The notes under the pieces are model-generated. The model was given only the letters and a program-made list of their open reading frames with translations, had not been told where the DNA came from and ran no database searches. Positions 6,822-13,346 of a DNA stretch of 13,346 nucleotides are shown piece after piece. Position numbers and translations under genes: made by a program. Source of the stretch: CAYMRB01 sp964392615 (GTDB taxonomy: Bacteria > Planctomycetota > UBA8108). Location of the stretch: positions 1 to 13,346 of the forward strand of contig CAYMRB010000282.1 in the NCBI GenBank assembly GCA_964392615.1, given 5' to 3'. The first letter of the stretch is position 1, and each line of letters begins with the position of its first letter.

Positions 6822-8006
6822 ATGGTTTCCACGTACCGCCTGACTGCCGTCGCGCTGTTCGTCGCACTCTGCACACCGCTCACCGCGTCAGCGCAGGACG
6901 CGAAGAAGAAGCCGGATGCGCCGGTCGCCGACGCCGCGACCCGCACCGCCCAGCGGTTCATTCGCCAGCACGACACCGACAAGGACGGCAAGCTATCGCG
7001 CGCCGAGATGCCCGAGCGACTGCGCGGCGCGTTCGATCGCGTCGACGCGAACCGCGACGGCTTCATCGATCTCGACGAGGACGCGGCCTTCCGGCGTCGG
7101 CGTGCGAAGAACCGCGATGCTCGCAGTCGCGGCCCGCGTCTCCCCGCCGGCGTCGTCGCGCATCGCGATCTCGAGTACGGCACGCCGGGCGTCGTGGCGC
7201 AGCGGCTCGACATCTACACGCCCGAGAAACACGACGATGCGCCGCTACCGCTGATCGTCTGGATCCACGGCGGCGCGTGGCGCGCCGGCAGCAAGAGCCA
7301 CTGCCCCGCGCTGCGGTTCGTGAGCAAGGGCTACGTCGTGGCGAGCGTCGAGTACCGATTGACTCAGGTCGCGAAGTTCCCGGCGCAGATCCACGATTGC
7401 AAGGCGGCGATCCGCTGGCTGCGCAAGAACGCGTCGAAGTACCACGTCGACCCCGCGCGGATCGGCGTCTGGGGCTCTTCGGCGGGGGGCCACCTCGTCG
7501 CGCTGCTCGGCACATCCGGCGACGTGAAGGAGCTCGAGGGGACGGTCGGCATGGATCGCGGCGCGCCCGGCGTCTCGAGCCGCGTGCAAGCCGTCTGCGA
7601 CTTCTTCGGGCCGACCGACTTCTTGCAGATGGACGCGCACGCGCTACCGATCTCCAGTCTGATCCACGACGCGCCCGGCTCGCCCGAGTCGTTGCTCGTC
7701 GGCGGGCCGATCCAGAAGCACCCCGATCGCGTCCGCAAGGCCAATCCGATCACGTACGTCACGAAGGACGATCCGCCGATCGTCATCTTCCACGGCGATC
7801 GCGACCCTCTCGTGCCGCATCACCAGAGCGTCATCTTCGAGGCGGCGCTGCGCAAGGCCGGCGTCGACGTGACGTTTCACACGGTCGAGGGCGCGGGGCA
7901 CGGCTTCCGCGGACGACAGGACGTCGACGCGAAGGTCGAGGCGTTCTTCGCGACGCACCTGGAGGCGAAGGCGCCCGTCGAGCCAGATCAGCGCAAGATG
8001 AAGTAG
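6822..8006 (+). CDS. Secreted esterase with N-terminal EF-hand pair (BD-FAE/alpha-beta hydrolase)
   Basis: A 394-residue exported protein. Signal peptide residues 1-24 end in TASA, before QDAKKK. Two consecutive EF-hand loops follow: D51-E62 (DTDKDGKLSRAE) and D75-E86 (DANRDGFIDLDE), both with canonical calcium-ligand positions. The catalytic domain from about 110 carries the oxyanion motif HGGAW (149-153), the nucleophile elbow GSSAG with S220, an acid at D328 (HGDRDPLVP) and H360 (EGAGHGF). The order and the LDIYTP, IVWIHGGAW and YRL features fit the BD-FAE/esterase-lipase branch that removes acetyl or feruloyl groups from plant or algal polysaccharides; the acyl group is not predictable. 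CCAGGAG (6808-6814) is 7 bases before the ATG. It is the last gene of the probable three-gene operon, and its end overlaps the convergent transporter gene by 19 bp. EF-hand pairs fused to such hydrolases are frequent in Planctomycetota. Confidence 0.9.
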   Translation: MVSTYRLTAVALFVALCTPLTASAQDAKKKPDAPVADAATRTAQRFIRQHDTDKDGKLSRAEMPERLRGAFDRVDANRDGFIDLDEDAAFRRRRAKNRDARSRGPRLPAGVVAHRDLEYGTPGVVAQRLDIYTPEKHDDAPLPLIVWIHGGAWRAGSKSHCPALRFVSKGYVVASVEYRLTQVAKFPAQIHDCKAAIRWLRKNASKYHVDPARIGVWGSSAGGHLVALLGTSGDVKELEGTVGMDRGAPGVSSRVQAVCDFFGPTDFLQMDAHALPISSLIHDAPGSPESLLVGGPIQKHPDRVRKANPITYVTKDDPPIVIFHGDRDPLVPHHQSVIFEAALRKAGVDVTFHTVEGAGHGFRGRQDVDAKVEAFFATHLEAKAPVEPDQRKMK

Positions 8007-9421
8007 GTCCACAGCGTCGCGAGGGCCGGACCGAGCACTCCGACGATCAGTCCGCCGACGAGGAAATCGTTCGCCCGCAGCTTTCCCGCCGAGTAGGCGA
8101 TCGCATTCGGTGGTGTCGACACCGGCAGGCACATGGCGCACGAGCACGCGAGCGCGATCGGCAGTACGAGGTGCGGATCGCCGGCTCCGAGCGCGACGCC
8201 CATCGGGACGAAGATGTTCGCGGCGGCGGTGTTGCTCATGACGTTCGACAACGCACACGCGACGACGGCGAGAAGCAACGCCACGCCGGCCGGACCGAGC
8301 GCCTCGACCGGCAAGTGGGTGACCAACCACGTCGCGAGGCCCGTCTCGCGGACCGCGACGCCGAGCGATAGACCGCCGGCGAGGAGGAGGAGGACCTCCC
8401 ACGGCAGCTGGCGGATCTCCGCGCTCCGCAGCACGCCGCCGACGGTGAACGCCGTGATCGGCAGGAACGAGACGACCGGAGTCGGCAGGCCGTGCCACGG
8501 CGAGCTCATCCACAGGAGGACCGTGGCCACGAAGACGAGCACGACGAATGGACGGTGCCAGGGCCGCTCGAGCTTGGCTGCTCCGTTCGCGTCCTGGAGC
8601 GCCTCCACCGCGAGTCGGCGGATTCTGGGCCGGTAGCGCAGGCGCAGGAACAGCCAGACGACCGCGAACAGCGCCACCGCCGGCGGCAAGCCGACCAGGA
8701 TCCACTCCGCGAAGCCGATCGGGTTCACCGAGGCGAGGCCGCCCGCGGCGATCGCGTTCGGCGGGCTGCCGATGACCGTTCCCATGCCGCCGAGGTTCGC
8801 CGCGAACGGGACGCCGAGGAGAAGCGCCTTCGCGAACGGATCGTCGTCGTCCATCGTTCGCAACAGCGGCAGCACGAGCGCGATCATCGCCGCCGTCGCC
8901 GCCGTGTTCGAGATGAACATCGAGAACACGAACGTCACGCTCATCAGGATCAAGAGCGCGACGGACGGGCGCGTTCCGAATCCGCGCAGCAGCACCGATG
9001 CCATGCGCCGGTCCAATCCCGTGCGCGCCGCCCCTTCGGCCATGACGAAGCCACCGAAGAACAGCCAGATGACCGGACTTCCGAACGGGCGAATGAATAG
9101 CTCCCAGTCCTTCGCGTCAGTCGCGAAGATCCCGCCGGGTCGGCCGAGAATCGCGATCTCGAGGGCCATAACGAGCAGGGCGACCGCGTAGGCGGGGATC
9201 GCCTCGGTCATCCACAGGCCCGCGCCGAAGCAGAGGATGAAGAACGCGCCACGCGCTGCCGGCTCAAGCCCGTCGTACTCGGGGACGAGGGCCACGAACA
9301 GCGCGACGGCGAGCGAAACGACGACCTTGATGACGGCCGCCGGCGGATTGCGCCGAAACGGACCGAGACGCCGGCGGGTCTCGGCTCGGGTATCGAGTTG
9401 GGTGTGGAGGGAGTCGACCAT
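7988..9421 (-). CDS. DASS/SLC13-family sodium:dicarboxylate (or anion) symporter
   Basis: A 477-residue inner-membrane carrier. The family imports di- or tricarboxylates, or in some members sulfate, with sodium. Two inverted-topology halves are visible, each with the family signatures: SNT at 171-173 with GSPPNA at 218-223, and SNT at 396-398 with TPPNA at 436-440. TEAIP (72-76) is another family mark. Numerous hydrophobic spans run between about 29 and 475. The N-terminal 28 residues are charged and cytosolic. The start is uncertain: ATG at 9421 has only a weak AAGATC upstream, and the frame stays open to 9811, with another ATG at 9529; the extra residues look like non-coding arginine-rich translation, so the shorter form was chosen. 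The 3' end overlaps the esterase gene tail to tail. Substrate is not determined; proximity to sulfatases makes sulfate or a sugar-derived carboxylate possible, but that is speculation. Confidence 0.9.
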   Translation of the reverse strand: MVDSLHTQLDTRAETRRRLGPFRRNPPAAVIKVVVSLAVALFVALVPEYDGLEPAARGAFFILCFGAGLWMTEAIPAYAVALLVMALEIAILGRPGGIFATDAKDWELFIRPFGSPVIWLFFGGFVMAEGAARTGLDRRMASVLLRGFGTRPSVALLILMSVTFVFSMFISNTAATAAMIALVLPLLRTMDDDDPFAKALLLGVPFAANLGGMGTVIGSPPNAIAAGGLASVNPIGFAEWILVGLPPAVALFAVVWLFLRLRYRPRIRRLAVEALQDANGAAKLERPWHRPFVVLVFVATVLLWMSSPWHGLPTPVVSFLPITAFTVGGVLRSAEIRQLPWEVLLLLAGGLSLGVAVRETGLATWLVTHLPVEALGPAGVALLLAVVACALSNVMSNTAAANIFVPMGVALGAGDPHLVLPIALACSCAMCLPVSTPPNAIAYSAGKLRANDFLVGGLIVGVLGPALATLWTYFILR

Positions 9422-9682
9422 GGGATCTTGCCGCGCCGGGCGGCGCGAAAGGCGTGGAGTCTTACCCGACCGTGGGGCGATGGCAAGTTTCGACTCGCGA
9501 GCGGCGTCGAGAACCGAAGAGGGGCGCATCACACCGGCGGGTCGGCCGCGTGCGTCGATGGTCACGGTCACGTCGGCGTCGCGTGCTCGAGCGGAGGAGA
9601 AATCGGGGCGTGAGCGTGTCCGGAGTCGCTTGTCGGCAGTCCGACGCCCGCGTCGGTTGGCTTTTCGACGGCCGGCTGGATA
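9422..9682. other. Divergent intergenic region without a convincing gene
   Basis: Spacer between the symporter start and the oxidoreductase remnant. Long open frames cross it on both strands, but they translate to arginine-rich, low-information sequence with no motif or signal peptide. Only the candidate promoter near its right end stands out. Confidence 0.6.
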
Positions 9683-9684
9683 AT
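9657..9684 (+). promoter_or_regulatory. Candidate promoter upstream of the propeller gene
   Basis: TTGGCT (9657-9662) and GATAAT (9679-9684) are separated by 16 bp. GATAAT is a one-base departure from the TATAAT consensus and stands out in this GC-rich region. A start just downstream would give the propeller gene a leader of roughly 130 bases. The -10 box overlaps the ATG of the short remnant frame, so this promoter would not express that frame from that ATG. Confidence 0.35.
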
Positions 9685-9832
9685 GACTCGCGACGATTCG
9701 ACGGACACAAGGAGCCCGAGCACGTCCGAGTTGACGTCCCGGCCGAGCGACAAGCTCGACGTCGCGGGCGTGGGAATCGGCGGCAAAGGGTCGTTCGAGC
9801 ACTCCGAGCACCGCGAGGGATGGACTCTGTGA
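9683..9832 (+). pseudogene. Remnant of a Gfo/Idh/MocA oxidoreductase N-terminus
   Basis: A 49-codon frame (ATG 9683, TGA 9830) encodes KLDVAGVGIGGKG at about residues 24-36. This closely fits the first strand and GxGxxG nucleotide-binding turn that opens Gfo/Idh/MocA family oxidoreductases of Planctomycetota (KLxVAxVGxGGKG type). The match ends right after it, and the frame stops 13 codons later, so no dehydrogenase domain follows. The 23 residues before it are Ser/Thr-rich and lack a Tat motif. The stop overlaps a possible GTG start of the propeller gene as GTGA. It may be a deletion scar left when the propeller gene was joined here, or a short expressed leader peptide; a chance match cannot be excluded. 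Confidence 0.45.
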
Positions 9833-11325
9833 AACCGCATGAGGAGAGGTCGAAGGCGGCGCGGCTCGTCGTCAGCGCGACCATCGTCGCCGTGATCTCG
9901 ACCTGCGCGTCGCTGCACGCGGACTGGCCGCGCTTTCGCGGTCCGGGAGGATCGGGCGTTGCGGCGGATGCCGATGTGCCGGTCGAGTTCGGACCGGAGA
10001 AGAACGTCGTCTGGCAGACGCCGCTTCCGACAGGGCACTCGTCGCCATGCGTCGTCGGCGAGAGGATCTTTCTGACCGCATTCGTCGACGCGAAGGACGA
10101 TCAGCCGGCCTCGCTCGAGACGCTGTGTCTCGATCGGAGCGACGGCAAGATCCTCTGGCGACGCGGCGTGGCGCCGAACGAGCTCGAGCGCGGCAGCGGG
10201 CTCGGCAACCCGGCCACGTCGACGCCGACCGCGGACGGGGAGCGGGTCTACGCGTATTTCGGGGCCTTCGGCCTCACCGCGTGGAGTCACGACGGTCGCG
10301 AGCTGTGGCGACGTCCGCTGCCGACACCGATCACCGGGCACGGCGCGTCGACGTCGCCGATCCTCGTCGGGCAAGGCCGCGGCAAGCGGTTGATTCTCGC
10401 GTTCGACCAGGACGTCGGCGCGTACGTCATGGCGCTCTACCCCGCGACTGGCCGCACGGCCTGGAAGACGCCGCGTCCCGGCTGTCGCCGTGGCTTCTCG
10501 ACGCCGATACCGTGGCCGCCGGAGGCGCCGACCTCGGTCGTGCTTCCCGGCACGCTGCGGGTGGCCGCGTACGCGATCACCGACGGCGCCGAGCTCTGGA
10601 CCGTGCGCGGCTTGCCGAACGAGATGGTCAGCTCGCCGGTCGGCGGCGACGGCCTGATCTTCGTCGGCGGCTGGACGTATGGATCCGGCGTGACGGGGGA
10701 GATGCCGAAGTTCGACGCGTTGCTCGCCGAGGGCGACAAGGACGGCGACGAGAAGCTGACCCGCGAGGAGTCGCCGGGCGGTCCCGCGAGCCGGCACTTC
10801 ACGTATATCGACGCCGACAAGGACGGCTTCCTCGATCGCGACGAGTGGGACTCGATGGCGACGATCTTCGAGTCCGCGCAGAACGCGCTACTCGCGGTTC
10901 GCCCCGGTGGCAAGGGCGACGTGACGGGCACGCACATCGTGTGGAAGCAGACCCGCGGCATCCCGTACGTGCCGTCGCCGCTCTACTACCAGGGCCGCGT
11001 ATTCATCGTCAAGAAGGGCGGCATCGCGTCGTGTTTCGACGCGAAGACCGGCGAGGCGCTCTACAGCCAGAAGCGCATCGGCGACCGCGGCAACTATTAC
11101 TCGTCGCCGATCGCGGCCGGCGGCAAGATTTTCGTCGCGTCTCAGCGCGGCGAGGTCGCGGTGCTGCGCGCCTCCGACGAGCTCGAGGTGCTGGCGCGCA
11201 ACAAGCTCGGCGAGCCGGTGATGGCCACGCCGGCGATCGACGGCGACCGCTTGCTGATCCGCACGCGCGGTGCGCTCTGGGCGTTCGGCGCCGCCGTGAC
11301 CGACGCGCCGAAGTCGAAGCCGTGA
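9820..11325 (+). CDS. Secreted PQQ-like beta-propeller protein with EF-hand insertion
   Basis: A 501-residue exported protein of the PQQ-binding-like (quinoprotein alcohol dehydrogenase-like) propeller class. An N-terminal hydrophobic segment (LVVSATIVAVISTCASLHA) is followed by DWPRFRGPGGSG, the usual opening of such Planctomycetota proteins. Blade-closing motifs recur: DGKILWRR (108-115), DGRELWRR (158-165), TGRTAWKT (210-217), DGAELWTV (255-262) and TGEALYSQ (410-417). Between blades lie two EF-hand-type loops, D306-E317 (Glu replaces the usual Gly at position 6) and a canonical D331-E342. Whether it binds a quinone or is catalytic cannot be told; most relatives are of unknown role. Start: ATG at 9820 lacks a well-spaced ribosome site, whereas GTG at 9829 has GAGGG (9815-9819) 9 bases upstream and overlaps the preceding short frame's stop, so GTG is a real alternative that would shorten the protein by 3 residues. 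Confidence 0.87.
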   Translation: MDSVKPHEERSKAARLVVSATIVAVISTCASLHADWPRFRGPGGSGVAADADVPVEFGPEKNVVWQTPLPTGHSSPCVVGERIFLTAFVDAKDDQPASLETLCLDRSDGKILWRRGVAPNELERGSGLGNPATSTPTADGERVYAYFGAFGLTAWSHDGRELWRRPLPTPITGHGASTSPILVGQGRGKRLILAFDQDVGAYVMALYPATGRTAWKTPRPGCRRGFSTPIPWPPEAPTSVVLPGTLRVAAYAITDGAELWTVRGLPNEMVSSPVGGDGLIFVGGWTYGSGVTGEMPKFDALLAEGDKDGDEKLTREESPGGPASRHFTYIDADKDGFLDRDEWDSMATIFESAQNALLAVRPGGKGDVTGTHIVWKQTRGIPYVPSPLYYQGRVFIVKKGGIASCFDAKTGEALYSQKRIGDRGNYYSSPIAAGGKIFVASQRGEVAVLRASDELEVLARNKLGEPVMATPAIDGDRLLIRTRGALWAFGAAVTDAPKSKP

Positions 11326-11385
11326 CGCCGGCGATGCTCCCTCGCGGGGCCGACGCGGTGCGGTCGGGGAGCAAGCCGGCTTTAC

Positions 11386-11401
11386 ATCGCGCTGGCGCGA
11401 T
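11386..11401. other. Short hairpin between propeller and dockerin genes
   Basis: ATCGCG (11386-11391) and CGCGAT (11396-11401) form a 6-bp perfect stem with a 4-base loop, 60 bp after the propeller stop. No T-run follows, so a terminator role is only possible. The rest of the 235-bp spacer 11326-11560 shows no other feature I can support. Confidence 0.3.
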
Positions 11402-11560
11402 CGCTGGCGCTGGCCGACGAGAGTGTCACAAGTGCTTGCTGCCGCGTGGGATAGGGGCGAGAGTTTCGGGCGTGTCCCACCGTGGTCCGGGACTTGCGTT
11501 GCAGGGCCGGCGAGAGGGTCGCCGTGCGCGTGGCCCCGGGAGCCAACCGGAGAGGGTCTC

Positions 11561-13237
11561 ATGACACACGACACGCTGTGGATCCGACGATTCGTTCTCG
11601 TGCTCGGCGCGGTCTGCCTCGCGGCCGCACCGTGGGCGCCGTTGGAGGCAGTCGACTTCCTGCGCGGCGATGCGAACGACGACGGCGCCGTCAGTTTTGC
11701 GGACGCGCGGCGCACGCTCGACTTCCTGTTCCTCGGGCAGGCGCGGCCGCCGTGTCTCGATGCGGCCGACATGAACGACAGCGGCCGGCTGGACATAACA
11801 GACGCGATTCATACGCTGAACTACCTCGTGCTCGGCGGAGCGCCGCCGGCCGCGCCGTTCCCAGCGATCGGCGCCGACCCGACGGAGGAGACCGACGACG
11901 GCGGCGGCATCATCCCGGACTGCGAGTCGTACGGCGATGGTTCGCCGCTGGCGGACGCGGCCGCGGTGATGCGCATCGAGACGACCGCATCGGCCGGCGG
12001 CGAGGACGACCAGTCGATCCTGACGATCTTCGTCTCGAGCAGCGCGGCGATCTCGGGCTACTCGGGCGCGATCGCGATCGACACGGACGTCGTCTACGGC
12101 GCGAGCGTCATGGTCGACCTGACGGGGACGGAGCAGAACACGGGCTTCAACGTGGCCCGCGTGCTCGGCAATCAGCTTCGCTTCGGCTTCCTGCCGTCGC
12201 TGGTCACTCCAGCCGAGATCCCCGCCGGCGACGACGTCGCGGTGGCGCAGATGGCGCTCTGCCTCGCCGAAGAGACCCGCGCCGGCAGTTACCCGCTCGA
12301 GCTCATCCAGGCCGAGCTCGTCGACGCTGCGTCCGCGCGCGCTATCTACCCGATGCGCAGCGGCACGACGCTCGTCGTCGAGAGCGACTTGGCTGAGGGC
12401 TCCGGCTGCCGCTTCGTCCCACCGGTCGATCCGCCGGATGACCCGGCCGACATCGATGCCGCGTTCCGGATCGGTGACGGGTCGGCACCTCCGGGTGGCT
12501 CCGTTACGCTGCCGTTCTTCATCCTCTCGACTGCGGAGACGCAGGCGTTCTCGACGTCGATCGACTTCGACGAGACGCTGCTCGTCGCCAGCGATGTGGT
12601 CCAGTCCTTCGCGAAGCCCGACGGCTCGGAGTGGGGCTTCTATACGTACGATCTCGACAGTCGCGACGAGATCACCGGTAGCTCGGGCATCGCCGAGGGC
12701 TTCGTGATCGCCGCTGCCGTGATGAGCTTCACGGACAATCAGAACAACATTCCGGCGAACGCCGAGAGCGAGGTGCTCGGGATCGTGCTGACGGTCCGCG
12801 AGAATGCGCCACCCGGAGAGATCACTCCGATCCAGTTCATCGATGGCGCTCAGGGGTCGGGCCAGGCGGTCGACAACGCGACCACGTCGTTCGGCACGAG
12901 AGTCGACCCGTCGACCGCGAAGTCGTTCCTCATGATCCAGGGCTTCATGGGAGTCGTCGCGGACATCACGCTCTTCGTGCGCGGCGACACGACCGGCGAT
13001 ACCGTCGTCAACATCGGCGACGCTCAGGCGACCCTCAACTACCTGTTCCTCGGCAGCGACACGCCGCATTGCCTCGACGCGGCGGACGCCAACGACGACG
13101 GCCAGCTCAACGTCGCGGACCCGGTCATGACGCTGCAGCACCTGTTCCTCGGCGGACCGCAGCTGCCACCGCCGAACGGCGAGCCGGCGGTCGATCCGAC
13201 GCCGGACCGTCTGCGCTGCCTGCAAGTCGTCGACTGA
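11561..13237 (+). CDS. Secreted protein with dockerin-like modules at both ends and two cohesin-like domains
   Basis: A 558-residue exported protein. The signal peptide covers residues 1-30 (FVLVLGAVCLAAA). The first dockerin-like module (about 31-125) has calcium loops D37-D48 and D70-D81 in the FLRGDANDDG...LDFLFLG and CLDAADMNDSG...LNYLVLGG repeats. A second module sits at the C-terminus (about 470-558), with loops D476-D487 and D509-D520. Each module has a matched cysteine pair (C65/C121 and C504/C553), probably disulfides. The middle holds two beta-rich domains: about 136-275, with ISGYSGAIAID and IPAGDDVAVAQMAL, and about 298-465, with PPGGSVTLPFFI, FSTSIDFDETLL and a similar NIPANAESEVLGIVL step. 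Both resemble cohesin-type folds. The start at 11561 is set by GGAGAGGG (11549-11556), 4 bases upstream. Function is unknown; it may be a surface or matrix scaffold. A tandem hexamer lies 49 bp after the stop. Confidence 0.85.
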   Translation: MTHDTLWIRRFVLVLGAVCLAAAPWAPLEAVDFLRGDANDDGAVSFADARRTLDFLFLGQARPPCLDAADMNDSGRLDITDAIHTLNYLVLGGAPPAAPFPAIGADPTEETDDGGGIIPDCESYGDGSPLADAAAVMRIETTASAGGEDDQSILTIFVSSSAAISGYSGAIAIDTDVVYGASVMVDLTGTEQNTGFNVARVLGNQLRFGFLPSLVTPAEIPAGDDVAVAQMALCLAEETRAGSYPLELIQAELVDAASARAIYPMRSGTTLVVESDLAEGSGCRFVPPVDPPDDPADIDAAFRIGDGSAPPGGSVTLPFFILSTAETQAFSTSIDFDETLLVASDVVQSFAKPDGSEWGFYTYDLDSRDEITGSSGIAEGFVIAAAVMSFTDNQNNIPANAESEVLGIVLTVRENAPPGEITPIQFIDGAQGSGQAVDNATTSFGTRVDPSTAKSFLMIQGFMGVVADITLFVRGDTTGDTVVNIGDAQATLNYLFLGSDTPHCLDAADANDDGQLNVADPVMTLQHLFLGGPQLPPPNGEPAVDPTPDRLRCLQVVD

Positions 13238-13286
13238 GAGGTGGATTCGGGCTCGAGCTCGGCAGGCGCGAAGCCGGGCTCGGACC

Positions 13287-13346
13287 CGGAGTCGGAGTCG
13301 GAGTCGGAGTCGGCGTCGGAGTCGGAGTCGGAGTCGGAGTCGGAGT
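13287..13346. repeat. (CGGAGT)n hexanucleotide microsatellite, runs off the window
   Basis: Ten consecutive 6-base units; nine are CGGAGT and one (13311-13316) is CGGCGT. Degenerate units (CGGGCT, CGGACC) precede it from 13275. In the frame of the dockerin-type gene, past its TGA, the array reads as alternating Glu-Ser after a Ser/Gly-rich stretch. On the minus strand one frame reads Thr-Pro repeats. The array continues beyond the window, so its full length and role cannot be judged. Confidence 0.9.

Noticed and set aside
5459..7213. 584-codon open frame on the minus strand
   Set aside because: Spans the ends of two well-supported plus-strand genes with ribosome sites and signal sequences; arginine- and serine-rich without motifs.
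9422..9811. 130-residue N-terminal extension of the symporter
   Set aside because: The extra translation is arginine-rich, lacks hydrophobic or known domains, and would overlap the oxidoreductase remnant and promoter region. The family normally starts close to the first membrane segment.
11426..13225. 599-codon open frame on the minus strand
   Set aside because: Antisense of the dockerin-type gene; no motifs, while the plus frame has four calcium loops and a signal peptide.
13275..13346. CRISPR array
   Set aside because: The repeat unit is 6 bp with no spacers; it is a microsatellite.

Overview
The window is very GC-rich DNA packed with secreted or surface proteins. It holds two sulfatases, a glycoside hydrolase, a lipoprotein, an EF-hand esterase, a PQQ-type propeller with an EF-hand insertion, and a protein with dockerin-like modules of the FxRGDxxxDG...LFLG type. 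This mix is typical of Planctomycetota. That assignment is inference from gene content, because no rRNA or marker gene is present. The reading frames also show the strong third-position GC bias that leaves long open frames antisense to most genes.

Layout. Bases 1-214 carry a striking 24-bp perfect inverted repeat and then a promoter. Two secreted sulfatases (215-1675 plus, 1682-3214 minus) converge with only 6 bp between their stops. A 100-bp intergenic region holds the second sulfatase's promoter and a dyad. It separates that gene from a divergent, probably co-transcribed plus-strand trio: a GH106-like glycoside hydrolase (3328-5310), a lipoprotein with an alpha/beta-hydrolase-like C-terminal half (5333-6796) and a secreted EF-hand/BD-FAE-type esterase (6822-8006). 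A DASS/SLC13 anion:sodium symporter (7988-9421, minus) overlaps the esterase tail to tail. The spacer 9422-9819 holds a candidate promoter and an apparent remnant of a Gfo/Idh/MocA oxidoreductase N-terminus (9683-9832). A secreted PQQ-like propeller (9820-11325) follows. Last come a secreted protein with dockerin-like modules at both ends and two cohesin-like domains between them (11561-13237), and a hexanucleotide microsatellite that runs off the window.

How the parts may work together (inference). Sulfatases, a rhamnosidase-like hydrolase, a carbohydrate-esterase-type hydrolase and a carboxylate/anion transporter fit a locus for breaking down a sulfated, esterified, possibly rhamnose-containing polysaccharide. 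No SusC/D, TonB receptor, regulator or sulfatase-maturing enzyme is visible here.

Most noteworthy observations: (1) the two sulfatases share a duplicated, inverted block covering promoter, ribosome site and signal peptide, although their mature parts belong to different sulfatase types; (2) the double-dockerin/double-cohesin-like architecture, which could self-associate; (3) the oxidoreductase remnant whose stop codon overlaps a possible GTG start of the propeller gene; (4) the terminal inverted repeat and microsatellite. I see no tRNA, rRNA, CRISPR array, insertion sequence or phage gene.
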